A stretch of DNA of 64,000 nt from Mediannikoviicoccus vaginalis (lineage in GTDB: Bacteria > Bacillota > Clostridia > Tissierellales > Peptoniphilaceae): positions 1,054,001 to 1,118,000 of the forward strand of contig NZ_CAKMRI010000001.1 of the NCBI RefSeq assembly GCF_928097925.1, given 5' to 3'. This document shows positions 16,872 through 26,169 of the stretch, piece by piece (position 1 is the first letter of the stretch; each line of letters begins with the position of its first letter). Made by a program: the position numbers and the translations under genes. The notes beneath the pieces were generated by a model. The model had not been told where the DNA came from. It saw nothing but the letters and a program-made list of their open reading frames with translations, and ran no database searches.

Positions 16872-17883
16872 GGCAAACTTCCCTATTCCCTTTTTCTACA
16901 GTTCCAAGTTCTATAAGCTCTTCATCTGTGTTTTCAAAGAAGGCTTTAACTTTTTCGCTATCTTTTTCGTTCACTGCAAAGACAAATCCAATTCCCATGT
17001 TGAATGTGTTATACATCTCTTCTCTTTGGATGTTTCCCTTTTCTTCAATTAATTTAAATATTTCAGGAATTTCAAAGTCCTTAAGATTTATTTTTGCCTT
17101 TGTGTCTTCAGGTAACATTCTTGGAACATTTTCATAAAGTCCTCCACCTGTTATGTGGCACATTCCCTTAACTTCAACTTCGTCCATTAGGGCAAGCATG
17201 GTCTTAACGTAAATTCTTGTTGGAACTAGCAGTGCTTCTCCAAGGGTAGTATCACCAAATTTGTCGCTGTACTTAAGTCCTGCAGTCTCTACAACTTTTC
17301 TCACTAGTGAAAATCCGTTGGAGTGAACTCCAGAAGATTTTAATCCAAATAGAACATTTCCCGGTCTAATGCTACTACCAGAAATAATTTTGTCCTTGTC
17401 TACAATACCAACTGCAAAGCCAGCAAGGTCATAGTCGTTTTCTTCATACACTCCTGGCATCTCCGCAGTCTCGCCACCGATTAGTGCACAGCCTGCCTTG
17501 TAACAGCCTTCTGAAACGCCTTCAACGATTTGTGCCATCTTCTCTGGTACAACCTTACCTGTTCCAATGTAATCAAGGAAGAATAGTGGTTTTGCACCTT
17601 GGCAAAGCACGTCATTCACACACATGGCAACGCAGTCTTGTCCAATTGTGTTATTTATTCCAAGTTCCCTTGCAATAAGTACCTTTGTACCAACTCCATC
17701 GGTTCCAGAAACTAGTACGGGATTTTTGTAATTAAATGATCCGATATCATATAATCCTGCAAATCCACCTAGATCTGTTAGTACGTTTTTATCATGGGTC
17801 TTCTTTACCATATCCTTAATAAGGTTAACCGTTTCGTAACCAGCTTCTTTATCAACGCCGGCTGCTTTGTAATCTATTGACAT
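16861..17883 (-). CDS. purM: Phosphoribosylformylglycinamidine cyclo-ligase (AIR synthetase)
   Basis: Closes FGAM to AIR using ATP. At 340 residues it has the expected DYKAAGVDKEAGYE start, the ATP/substrate motifs GTDGVGTK, NDVLCQGAKPLFFLDY and GGETAEMPG, SSGVHSNGFSLVR, and HITGGGLYENVPR. The order and length are standard for PurM. It lies 8 bp after the purF stop codon and overlaps purN, in the middle of the operon. Confidence 0.97.
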   Translation of the reverse strand: MSIDYKAAGVDKEAGYETVNLIKDMVKKTHDKNVLTDLGGFAGLYDIGSFNYKNPVLVSGTDGVGTKVLIARELGINNTIGQDCVAMCVNDVLCQGAKPLFFLDYIGTGKVVPEKMAQIVEGVSEGCYKAGCALIGGETAEMPGVYEENDYDLAGFAVGIVDKDKIISGSSIRPGNVLFGLKSSGVHSNGFSLVRKVVETAGLKYSDKFGDTTLGEALLVPTRIYVKTMLALMDEVEVKGMCHITGGGLYENVPRMLPEDTKAKINLKDFEIPEIFKLIEEKGNIQREEMYNTFNMGIGFVFAVNEKDSEKVKAFFENTDEELIELGTVEKGNREVCLEY

Positions 17884-17891
17884 ATTTCCTC

Positions 17892-19169
17892 CTATTTATT
17901 TTGTTCAAGGGGGTTATACCCGCCAAAATATTTTTCGTAAAAGTTTCTATTTCCACAGGCTTCTCTAATGCCTTCAATTGATAAAAATCTTAATGAGTCA
18001 CATCCTAACATCTCTTCCATCTCTTCAATGGTATTGTTGGCAGCAATAAGGTCGCTCTTGTCGGGAATGTCGATACTTAGGTTTTCATTTTCAATTACCG
18101 GTGGTGACGAAATTCTAATGTGGATTGACTTTGCTCCTGCCTTTTTAAGTATATCTACAGTTCTCTTGATGGTTGTTCCCCTAACGATGGAGTCGTCAAC
18201 CAAGATAACATTCTTTCCACGGATGTTTTGTTTAATTGCGGCAAGTTTTAAATGAACGGAAAAGTTTCTCATATCTGCGGAAGGGTTTATAAAAGTTCTT
18301 CCGATGTATCTGTTTCTTACAATTCCCTTTTGATATGGAATGCCTGACTCTTTAGAATATCCAAGGGCCGCAATCATCCCAGAGTCCGGTGCGCCAATTA
18401 CAATGTCTGCGTCAACTGGACTTTCCTTTGCAAGGGTTGCTCCCATGTTGTATCTAGCTTTGTAAACGGAAAGTTCGTCGATGTATGAGTCCTCTCTTGC
18501 AATGTAAACAAGTTCAAAAAGGCATAGTGCGTGGTCCTTTTCCTTTGCAAAGTGGGATGACTCTCCGTATTGATCTACGATGTAGATTTCACCAGGTCTT
18601 AGTGGATGAACATTCTTTGCGTTAATGGTGTCAATGGCACAGGTTTCCGATGCCACCACAATAAAATCTTCGGTGCTTCCAATGGAAAGTGGTTTTATAC
18701 CATAAACATCTCTAAAGGCAATCATCTTTTCATTGTCCATGTATATAACTGAGTAGGCTCCCTCTAGGCTTGAGATGTATTTTGAAAGTCCCTTTTCTCT
18801 ATTTTTTAATTTTGTAACAAGCTCTCTCATTTCGAAGTCTTCGTTGATTATCTTTCCATCAATTATAATCATGGCTTCGCCGTCGATGTCGTAGATGATT
18901 GGCATTGTCTTTGAATTTACATCGTCATCTTTAAAAGCGTATTTGCAATGAGCAAGGCCCTTGTCACCGCTTATGCTTGATACATTTTCGTCTGTAATGT
19001 TGTCGGAGATAAGTCCTTTGCCCTTTATCTCGTTTATCTTTTTATTATTGAAAAGACTTATTCCCATCTCCGCTTGGCCCCTATGTTGTAGGGCATGTAA
19101 TCCATAATATAGGTGGGGAAATACATTTTGTTCCCCGTCTCTACTGTATACTCCAATTAATCCTGACAT
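17892..19169 (-). CDS. purF: PurF-like amidophosphoribosyltransferase with degenerate glutaminase domain
   Basis: Homologue of the first enzyme of purine synthesis, which makes phosphoribosylamine from PRPP. The C-terminal half keeps the PRTase fold, with GAPDSGM, NRYIGRTFI and the PRPP loop VILVDDSIVRGTT. The N-terminal Ntn domain looks inactive. The nucleophile Cys of CGVFGI is Ser (MSGLIGVY), the GHxRY motif is AHCKY, HNGN is IDGK, and the SSDTE segment is deleted. YGLHALQHRGQ is kept. At 425 residues it is shorter than B. subtilis PurF (476), and the C-terminal CxxC of the Fe-S type is gone. It may use free ammonia. It sits 1 bp after purE. Confidence 0.9.
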   Translation of the reverse strand: MSGLIGVYSRDGEQNVFPHLYYGLHALQHRGQAEMGISLFNNKKINEIKGKGLISDNITDENVSSISGDKGLAHCKYAFKDDDVNSKTMPIIYDIDGEAMIIIDGKIINEDFEMRELVTKLKNREKGLSKYISSLEGAYSVIYMDNEKMIAFRDVYGIKPLSIGSTEDFIVVASETCAIDTINAKNVHPLRPGEIYIVDQYGESSHFAKEKDHALCLFELVYIAREDSYIDELSVYKARYNMGATLAKESPVDADIVIGAPDSGMIAALGYSKESGIPYQKGIVRNRYIGRTFINPSADMRNFSVHLKLAAIKQNIRGKNVILVDDSIVRGTTIKRTVDILKKAGAKSIHIRISSPPVIENENLSIDIPDKSDLIAANNTIEEMEEMLGCDSLRFLSIEGIREACGNRNFYEKYFGGYNPLEQNK

Positions 19170-19170
19170 T

Positions 19171-19647
19171 TTAACCCTCGAATGTGTATTTGCTATCTAA
19201 TATTTTTTGTTCCATGTCTTCCTTGTAATCTTGTAATTTCTTTGCAAGCTTTTCATCGGAAAGACTTAGTATTCTTGCAGCAAGTACTGCCGCATTTTGC
19301 CCACCATTTATTGCAACTGTTGCCACTGGAACTCCCTTTGGCATTTGAACAGTTGATAGTAGTGCGTCAAGGCCTTCAAGGGCTGTTGACTTTGCTGGAA
19401 CTCCGATTACAGGTCTTGTGGTTGAACCTGCCATAACGCCGGCAAGGTGTGCTGCCATTCCTGCAATACCAATGTACACTCCAGTTTCTTCTTTTGTTTC
19501 GTCCATGTATCTAACTAGTTCTCCCAGTGCTCTATGAGCTGAGATAACTCTAACTTCATATTCTATTTCAAACTCTTTTAATGTCCTTACAACTTTATCT
19601 GCAATTTCCTTGTCAGATAGTGATCCCATTATTACAGTAACTTTCAT
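19171..19647 (-). CDS. purE: PurE, 5-(carboxyamino)imidazole ribonucleotide mutase (class I type)
   Basis: Acts in the carboxylation step that yields CAIR. At 158 residues it has MGSLSDKEIA (the usual GSxSD phosphate loop), VISAHRA with the catalytic His, the GMAAHLAGV glycine-rich region and GVPVATVAI. The AHR and AAHL motifs point to class I, the mutase that needs PurK to make N5-CAIR. No purK is in the window, so it would have to be elsewhere. It begins a sub-block of five tightly packed genes behind the second riboswitch. Confidence 0.94.
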   Translation of the reverse strand: MKVTVIMGSLSDKEIADKVVRTLKEFEIEYEVRVISAHRALGELVRYMDETKEETGVYIGIAGMAAHLAGVMAGSTTRPVIGVPAKSTALEGLDALLSTVQMPKGVPVATVAINGGQNAAVLAARILSLSDEKLAKKLQDYKEDMEQKILDSKYTFEG

Positions 19648-19670
19648 CTTATCCTCCTATTTTTCTATTT

Positions 19671-19797
19671 CAAATAAAAAATAGCCCAAACAGGAAGGTC
19701 GAAACCTCCCCGTCCAGGCTTTTGTCCTTTCGGTGTCAGCCCTAAGGCCTTGTACCGCTCGGTCCTGTGCGTAGCCCGGATCCCTAGGTACTCTTTC
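19671..19797 (-). ncRNA. PRPP-type ykkC riboswitch with terminator, before purE
   Basis: On the minus strand the leader has the conserved ykkC core strings CCTAGGGATCCGG, GGACCGAGCGGTAC and GGACAAAAGCC, matching the subtype-2 group. It ends in a hairpin with an AGCC/GGCT base, a UUCG loop and a T6 tail (about 19714-19671). Because it precedes purine genes I assign it to the PRPP subtype (2b) rather than ppGpp or guanidine-I. It fills the 150 bp between purC and purE, so it acts inside the operon. Confidence 0.85.
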
Positions 19798-20484
19798 TTA
19801 TTTAATGTCTAAATATTTTGAAAGTTCAAGTGGTTCAATATATGTGTCGCCTTTGTAGGCTCTCATATTTCCACCGGAAACTTCATCTATTAATACAATT
19901 TCATCTGTACCATCAACCATACCATATTCAAGTTTAATATCGTATAGGTCTAGTCCATGTTTCTTCAATTCATCTTTGATTATGTTTGAAATTTTTACAT
20001 TTAGTGCTACGATTTCTTCATATTGTTCAGCTGTTAAAATGTTTAGCATAACAAGTGCATCTTTTGTGATTAGAGGATCTTCTCTTTCGTCGTCTTTTAA
20101 AGTGATTTCAGTATAGGCGTCAAGTTTTTGTCCCTCTTTGGCGTACTTGCCATATCTTCTAATAAAAGAACCAACTGCTACAAATCTAGTTATAACTTCA
20201 AGTCCATCACCAAATAGTTTTCCCTTTTTGATGTCCATTGTTCTTTCATCTAGGTTTGCAGAGATGTAGTGAGTTTTAATTCCCTTTTCCTTTAAGATTT
20301 CAAAGAAGTATTTTGATACTTTTAAACTTTCAAGTCCAGCGCCTTCTTTAGAACCTGCAACCATGTTGCCACCAGTGTCAAAAGATCCATCTGCTGTTCC
20401 TGTCATGGTGTCTTTGAATCTAAAGTAGCATCTTCCTTCTTCTTGTACAAAATCTTTTGTCTTTCCTTCTCTAATGTTTGCCAT
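19798..20484 (-). CDS. purC: SAICAR synthetase
   Basis: Joins aspartate to CAIR using ATP. At 228 residues it has the REGKTKDF start, the MAGTADG-like MTGTADGSF loop, the ITRFVAVGSFIRRYG motif (usual EVVVRN...GS), DDEREDPLI, and LIDEVSGGNMR with the metal-binding acidic residues. I chose the ATG at 20484, since AGGTGAT lies at ideal spacing before it; a GTG at 20493 lies inside that site. It is the first gene of the operon, between two riboswitches. Confidence 0.96.
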   Translation of the reverse strand: MANIREGKTKDFVQEEGRCYFRFKDTMTGTADGSFDTGGNMVAGSKEGAGLESLKVSKYFFEILKEKGIKTHYISANLDERTMDIKKGKLFGDGLEVITRFVAVGSFIRRYGKYAKEGQKLDAYTEITLKDDEREDPLITKDALVMLNILTAEQYEEIVALNVKISNIIKDELKKHGLDLYDIKLEYGMVDGTDEIVLIDEVSGGNMRAYKGDTYIEPLELSKYLDIK

Positions 20485-20512
20485 TTTTATCACCTTTCTC
20501 CTTGAAATAAAA

Positions 20513-20645
20513 CGAGCCCAGAAGGGTAGGTTAAGCGAAACCTACCCCTCTGGGCTTTTTTCCCTCAGGTGTGTACCCTATGTAAGGGCATCGTACCGCT
20601 TGGTCCTGTGCTATCGCCCGGATCCCTAGGTACACTTTCGCTCAC
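20513..20645 (-). ncRNA. PRPP-type ykkC riboswitch with terminator, before purC
   Basis: Same class as the copy before purE: CCTAGGGATCCGGGC, GGACCAAGCGGTAC, and a long terminator hairpin (AGCCCAGAGGGGTAGGTT paired with AACCTACCCTTCTGGGCT, tail CGTTTT). High PRPP is expected to prevent termination in this family and raise purine synthesis. It starts about 30 nt after the predicted transcription start. Confidence 0.87.
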
Positions 20646-20680
20646 AAAATTAAATAATTTCATGAACTCGTTACGGATAC

Positions 20681-20709
20681 ATAGTATCAAGTTTAATTGT
20701 AGTCGTCAA
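20681..20709 (-). promoter_or_regulatory. sigma-A promoter of the purine operon
   Basis: On the minus strand: TTGACG (20709-20704), a 17-bp spacer, TACTAT (20686-20681). It lies just upstream of the purC riboswitch and is the only good promoter seen for the operon. Confidence 0.75.
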
Positions 20710-20755
20710 GGATTTTTTTGCTTTTAACAATTCTTTTACAAGGCTTTAATTAGCT

Positions 20756-20783
20756 AAAAAGAAAACCCAAGGATTACCTTGGG
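20756..20783 (-). terminator. Terminator of guaB
   Basis: CCCAAGG (20783-20777 on the minus strand), loop TAAT, CCTTGGG (20772-20766), followed by TTTTCTTTTT. It starts 9 bp past the guaB stop codon. Confidence 0.88.
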
Positions 20784-20791
20784 CTTAATTA

Positions 20792-22317
<1,526 letters not shown>

Positions 22318-22327
22318 CAACCTAGGG

Positions 22328-22948
22328 TTATCCCTTCATAAAGTATTCAATATCTCTTCGAAGTTCTAAAACCGCCTTCTTTCTGTCCCTATTCTTTAGA
22401 TAACTTAGAAATTCACTGTGCTGATGGCTATAGATGTCAAAGACTTCCCTCTTCCAATTATTCCAATAATACTGGGAGAAAACTAGCATTTGTTTTTGAA
22501 ATGCATTCTCCAAAATATCATAAAAGTATTCATCATGATAAAAAGAAGCGAGAGTCAAGTGAAAATCCATGTTGGTGTTCCAATATGAAACTGGATCCTC
22601 CCTGGAAGCTTTTTCTAAATGTTCCATATGTAAGCTTTCAAGCTTTAAAATATCATCGTCGGTAATTCTATCCCAATACTCATCGAGATAACGCGGCTCT
22701 AAAAACTCTCTGAATTTTAAAATGCCGTCCAAGTACTCCTTGGAATAGTTTACCATTACATAGCCAAGCCTAGGTATACTTCTAAGCACACCTTCATTGC
22801 AAAGTTCAATAAGGGCGTCTCTAACGGGTGCCTTACTTATATTGTACTTCAGCATCAAATTTTTTTCATTTAAAATATCATCCTGATTGTACTTTCCCGA
22901 AACAATATCCAGTTTTATAGAGTTATAAACTTTTTCCCTTAATGTCAT
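22328..22948 (-). CDS. GntR-family transcriptional regulator (FadR/FCD type)
   Basis: A 206-residue regulator. The N-terminal winged helix is about 1-70 (LREKVYNSIKLDIVSGKY, KAPVRDALIELCNEG), followed by an all-helical FCD ligand domain (about 75-206) with the usual acidic and His residues (LHMEHLE, NMDFHLTLASFYHD). The ligand is probably a small carboxylate. The gene is 70 bp downstream of the cysteine-desulfidase-family gene on the same strand, so it likely controls that gene. A 14-bp palindrome at 24441-24454, upstream of that gene, is a candidate operator; this is inference. Confidence 0.87.
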   Translation of the reverse strand: MTLREKVYNSIKLDIVSGKYNQDDILNEKNLMLKYNISKAPVRDALIELCNEGVLRSIPRLGYVMVNYSKEYLDGILKFREFLEPRYLDEYWDRITDDDILKLESLHMEHLEKASREDPVSYWNTNMDFHLTLASFYHDEYFYDILENAFQKQMLVFSQYYWNNWKREVFDIYSHQHSEFLSYLKNRDRKKAVLELRRDIEYFMKG

Positions 22949-23017
22949 CTTTCTTTCCTTTGCTATTATAAAATAGGATTTGGTAACTATTATATACCAA
23001 ATCCCAAAAAAAATTAA

Positions 23018-24292
23018 TTAATTTTGCTCAAGCATGATTTCAAGTATTTTATCATCAGTATTCTTCATGCCTTCGCTGGCCATCTTGCCAATATTTTTTA
23101 CAGTTGTATCACAATCACTTCCAACAATTCCGTCCATGTATTCAAATTCAATTCCCCTCTTTGCCATTTCTAATGCAAGAAGACCATTGTCCAGTGCCAC
23201 TGCAATTTTTGATGCACAAGACGCCTTGGCACCGTCACAAACAATTCCCCCGGAAGTTGCTAAGGCATTTGTAAGAATAAATTCTATTTTTTCTTCATCA
23301 AGGCCAATTAAATAACCAATGGCACATGCAGCGGCAGATCCGGCAGACACAGCACCGCAAAATGCAGATAGCTTTCCAATATAATACTTTTGGTAAATTG
23401 CAATTAGATTTGAAACCATTAGCCCGCGGTAAAGTCTTTCCTTTGAAATATTTTCCTTTTCGCAAAATACGATTACAGGTACAGATGTAGTTATTCCTTG
23501 GTTACCGGAACCAGAGTTTATAACCACAGGCAGTGAGCATCCTCCCATCCTGGCGTCGGAGGCGGAGCATGCCATGGCCTTTATCTCGTCTTCAACACTT
23601 CCCCTGGTACTATTCTTTATAGTTTGACCAATCCTTGCGCCGTAGTCTTCACTAAGTCCACGCTTCGCAATTTCCATATTGGATTTGATTTGAAGGTCCA
23701 GTCTTTCAATTAACTCTGGAATATCATTTAGGTTAACATTATCTGCAAAGTCAATAATGCTTTCAACGGATAAAAAGGATCTGTCTTCAGCTTCGCTAAT
23801 TTCGTTGTCGCTGTCCTTTTCAAATATAACTTCGTCATTCACTTTTATAAATGTAAAGTTGTCGTGGCTGTCTTCTATAACCACAGTAACTTTTTCATTT
23901 GCAGTTACAGCCTCTATTCTTATGTATAACATGTTTGGAACTTCTGCCACATGTGTATTTATAACTTTATTTTCAATTAGCTCCTTGGCATTTTTTATAT
24001 CTTCATCGTTAATGTCTTCAAGTACTCTTAAACTCTTTGAAGAATTTCCTCCAATGATTCCAAGGGACACTGCTGTCAATATTCCCTTCATACCTTGAGA
24101 GTTTGGTACCAATACCGACCATGCATTTTTAATAATATTTTTAGAACAGTACACCTCTATGTCTTCGGGCTTTGCAGTTAAATACTCTCCTACCTTCGCG
24201 GCACAAAGAGCAATGGCAATAGGTTCGGTACAACCAAGTGCCTGCTGTAATTCATCAAGCAAAACTTTTTCAAAATCCTTATAAGAAACCAT
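23018..24292 (-). CDS. L-cysteine desulfidase family protein (CyuA/UPF0597)
   Basis: A 424-residue enzyme resembling the CyuA/YhaM family, [4Fe-4S]-dependent enzymes that break down L-cysteine to pyruvate, sulfide and ammonia, related to the serine dehydratase alpha fold. Visible are the GCTEPIAIALCAA motif (about 20-32), the MGGCSLPVVINSGSGNQG motif (about 245-265) and CDGAKASCASKI (about 355-367). The cysteines are placed as expected for the cluster. It is preceded by a GAGGTGAT-like region further upstream and by AGGAGG. The pairing with a GntR regulator and an amino-acid transporter-like gene suggests amino-acid catabolism. Confidence 0.85.
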   Translation of the reverse strand: MVSYKDFEKVLLDELQQALGCTEPIAIALCAAKVGEYLTAKPEDIEVYCSKNIIKNAWSVLVPNSQGMKGILTAVSLGIIGGNSSKSLRVLEDINDEDIKNAKELIENKVINTHVAEVPNMLYIRIEAVTANEKVTVVIEDSHDNFTFIKVNDEVIFEKDSDNEISEAEDRSFLSVESIIDFADNVNLNDIPELIERLDLQIKSNMEIAKRGLSEDYGARIGQTIKNSTRGSVEDEIKAMACSASDARMGGCSLPVVINSGSGNQGITTSVPVIVFCEKENISKERLYRGLMVSNLIAIYQKYYIGKLSAFCGAVSAGSAAACAIGYLIGLDEEKIEFILTNALATSGGIVCDGAKASCASKIAVALDNGLLALEMAKRGIEFEYMDGIVGSDCDTTVKNIGKMASEGMKNTDDKILEIMLEQN

Positions 24293-24440
24293 ACTTCCCT
24301 CCTGTTGGTATTATTATTAATCATATCAGCAAAGCGACGATATTTCAAGGGCTTAAGTGTATTGGTTTTAGTTGTATCGATTAAAAAATCTTTAATCTTT
24401 TTTAAAATAAATAGAAAAATAAATGCAGCTTAGAGGTGAT

Positions 24441-24454
24441 TTCTCCTAGGAGAA
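24441..24454. promoter_or_regulatory. Perfect 14-bp palindrome, candidate operator
   Basis: TTCTCCTAGGAGAA lies 150 bp upstream of the desulfidase gene. It could be the site of the GntR regulator or part of a leader structure. Apart from it and the terminator at 24468-24502, I see nothing in 24293-24654. Confidence 0.35.
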
Positions 24455-24467
24455 TTTTACAAAACAT

Positions 24468-24502
24468 AAAAAAACAGAGACAAATATTTCTAAATGTCTC
24501 TG
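24468..24502 (-). terminator. Terminator of the YkvI-type transporter gene
   Basis: CAGAGACA (24502-24495, minus strand), loop, TGTCTCTG (24482-24475), then seven T. It lies about 150 bp past the transporter stop codon. Confidence 0.75.
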
Positions 24503-24654
24503 ATATAAAGTCCAACTTTGTGCGGTCACCTTATGACACAGTTACTTTTTGAGTTGTACTATAATTAGCGTTTATTATATTTCGCATTTTATAATTGTTC
24601 TTACCCGTAGTTTTATTATGGCAAGATAACTCTCGTTGTAAATATATTGATGCT

Positions 24655-25932
24655 TTAGTCATCAATATTATCTATATGTTTATCTATAGCTTGTCCAACA
24701 TTTTCTTTAAAGTCATCATCTTCAGCAATAGATTGGTTTTTAAGCTTTTCTAATTCTTTAGAATCTTTATGTGAAAAATCTTGACCTGGATCTTTTTTAG
24801 CAAATATGAGATCATAAATTCTATTTCTTATTTCTGCTTCTTTTTTAATCTTTGATTTATTTTTAATCCAACCTAAAAATATAACAAGTATCAAAACTAT
24901 TCCCATATACCCAATTATAGGGTACATGATAGCTATAAGTTTCTTAAATCCTGCAAATGAAAGTCCATATCCTGTAAGTGCAAGGATGGTTAAAGTTAAA
25001 TTAAATTTCTTTTTATCATCGCCTGAAATTCTTCTCGCTAAAGCATAATATAATGAAATACCTGTATTGAAAATCATTCCATATATTACTATGGACATAA
25101 AACTTCCTAGTATCGGGTGAATGTTTGTGATAATAGCTTGCATTGGTAAGTCTGAATTTATAATATATGGAAGATTTGCATATAAAGTAAATGTTGCAAC
25201 AGTAGTTATAAAACCTACTATAAAACCTCCAAATATACCTGCTGTTTTGGAAACTTTGTTATTAAATTCTTCCCCACCCAATACAAAAGCCATAGATACA
25301 CCTGTAATCATACACATAGAAAAATAATTTAAACTTGATAATGCTACATTGTCAATGGCCCTGCTTAAATTTTTGGTCATTTCAGTAGATGTTTTTAAAT
25401 CTACATCAACCCAAAATATTGTATAAATGGTGCCCATAATAATAAAAATTATTATAAATGGTGTAAAAGACCCTATTACAGCTGATACTTTTTCAAAATC
25501 AAATTGACTTACTATCAAAATAAGTACTACACATATTAAAGCCCCTATCCAGCTAGGTATACCAAACTGTTGATTTAAATTCGATCCCGCTCCTGCTATC
25601 ATTACAAAACCTATAACAAAGCAAGTAATCATAAGCGCTATATCCAATAATTTTACAATTAAAGGATGAGTCATTTGTTCTAAAACTTCACTATGTTTAG
25701 TAGCTAAGAAATGTGATCCCATTGATAATATAATGTAACCGAATGCTACATGTAAAAGTCCCGTAACCACCACTGCTACAAGTCCTGGAACACCAAATCC
25801 TACAAAGTATTGTAAAAGTTCTTGTCCTGAAGCAAGTCCAGCTCCAGTCAAAACTCCCACATACGCAAAAGCCATGATAATAGCTCTTTTTATTCTATCT
25901 TTTCTAATATTTGTTCTTAGTTGTTCAGTCAT
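24655..25932 (-). CDS. YkvI-family membrane transporter-like protein
   Basis: A polytopic membrane protein of 425 residues with about ten hydrophobic segments. It begins with GAGLASGQELLQYF, the opening signature of the YkvI group within the amino acid-polyamine-cation superfamily. The last 60 residues are a charged cytoplasmic tail. YkvI-type proteins are poorly characterised; amino-acid transport is likely from fold only. I chose the ATG at 25932, preceded by GGGGAG, rather than the upstream ATG at 25959, which lacks a ribosome site. Its neighbour, the desulfidase-type gene, suggests a sulfur-amino-acid substrate, but that is a guess. Confidence 0.75.
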   Translation of the reverse strand: MTEQLRTNIRKDRIKRAIIMAFAYVGVLTGAGLASGQELLQYFVGFGVPGLVAVVVTGLLHVAFGYIILSMGSHFLATKHSEVLEQMTHPLIVKLLDIALMITCFVIGFVMIAGAGSNLNQQFGIPSWIGALICVVLILIVSQFDFEKVSAVIGSFTPFIIIFIIMGTIYTIFWVDVDLKTSTEMTKNLSRAIDNVALSSLNYFSMCMITGVSMAFVLGGEEFNNKVSKTAGIFGGFIVGFITTVATFTLYANLPYIINSDLPMQAIITNIHPILGSFMSIVIYGMIFNTGISLYYALARRISGDDKKKFNLTLTILALTGYGLSFAGFKKLIAIMYPIIGYMGIVLILVIFLGWIKNKSKIKKEAEIRNRIYDLIFAKKDPGQDFSHKDSKELEKLKNQSIAEDDDFKENVGQAIDKHIDNIDD

Positions 25933-26136
25933 GTCTCCCCACTTCTTTTTTATTAACATCTATCAATAATAGCAGAAGGCTTGTATTAATGCAAATTTAG
26001 ATAGTAAACAGCAAAAGAAAATATGGAAATTGATATGAAACAAATCCTATACTTATAAAAATCATTACTATAATGATAAATATTTGTAAGTATAACTGCT
26101 AAAAGTTCCAGAGAAAATCCTGCTATCTCCTGAAAT

Positions 26137-26164
26137 AAAAAGAGCAGCGTTACACTACTCTTTT
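26137..26164 (-). terminator. Terminator of the third CW_binding_2 gene
   Basis: On the minus strand AAAAGAGTAG (26164-26155), loop, CTGCTCTTT (26147-26139) and a T-rich tail, starting 6 bp past the stop codon. Confidence 0.75.
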
Positions 26165-26169
26165 ATTCT

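Noticed and set aside
19171-19647. Class II PurE (direct AIR carboxylase)
   Set aside because: The AHR and GMAAHLAGV motifs fit class I, not the AHK-type class II sequences.
19671-20645. Guanidine-I or ppGpp riboswitch instead of PRPP
   Set aside because: The core strings are common to the ykkC group, but the genes controlled are purine genes, which fits the PRPP subtype; a formal model search is still needed.
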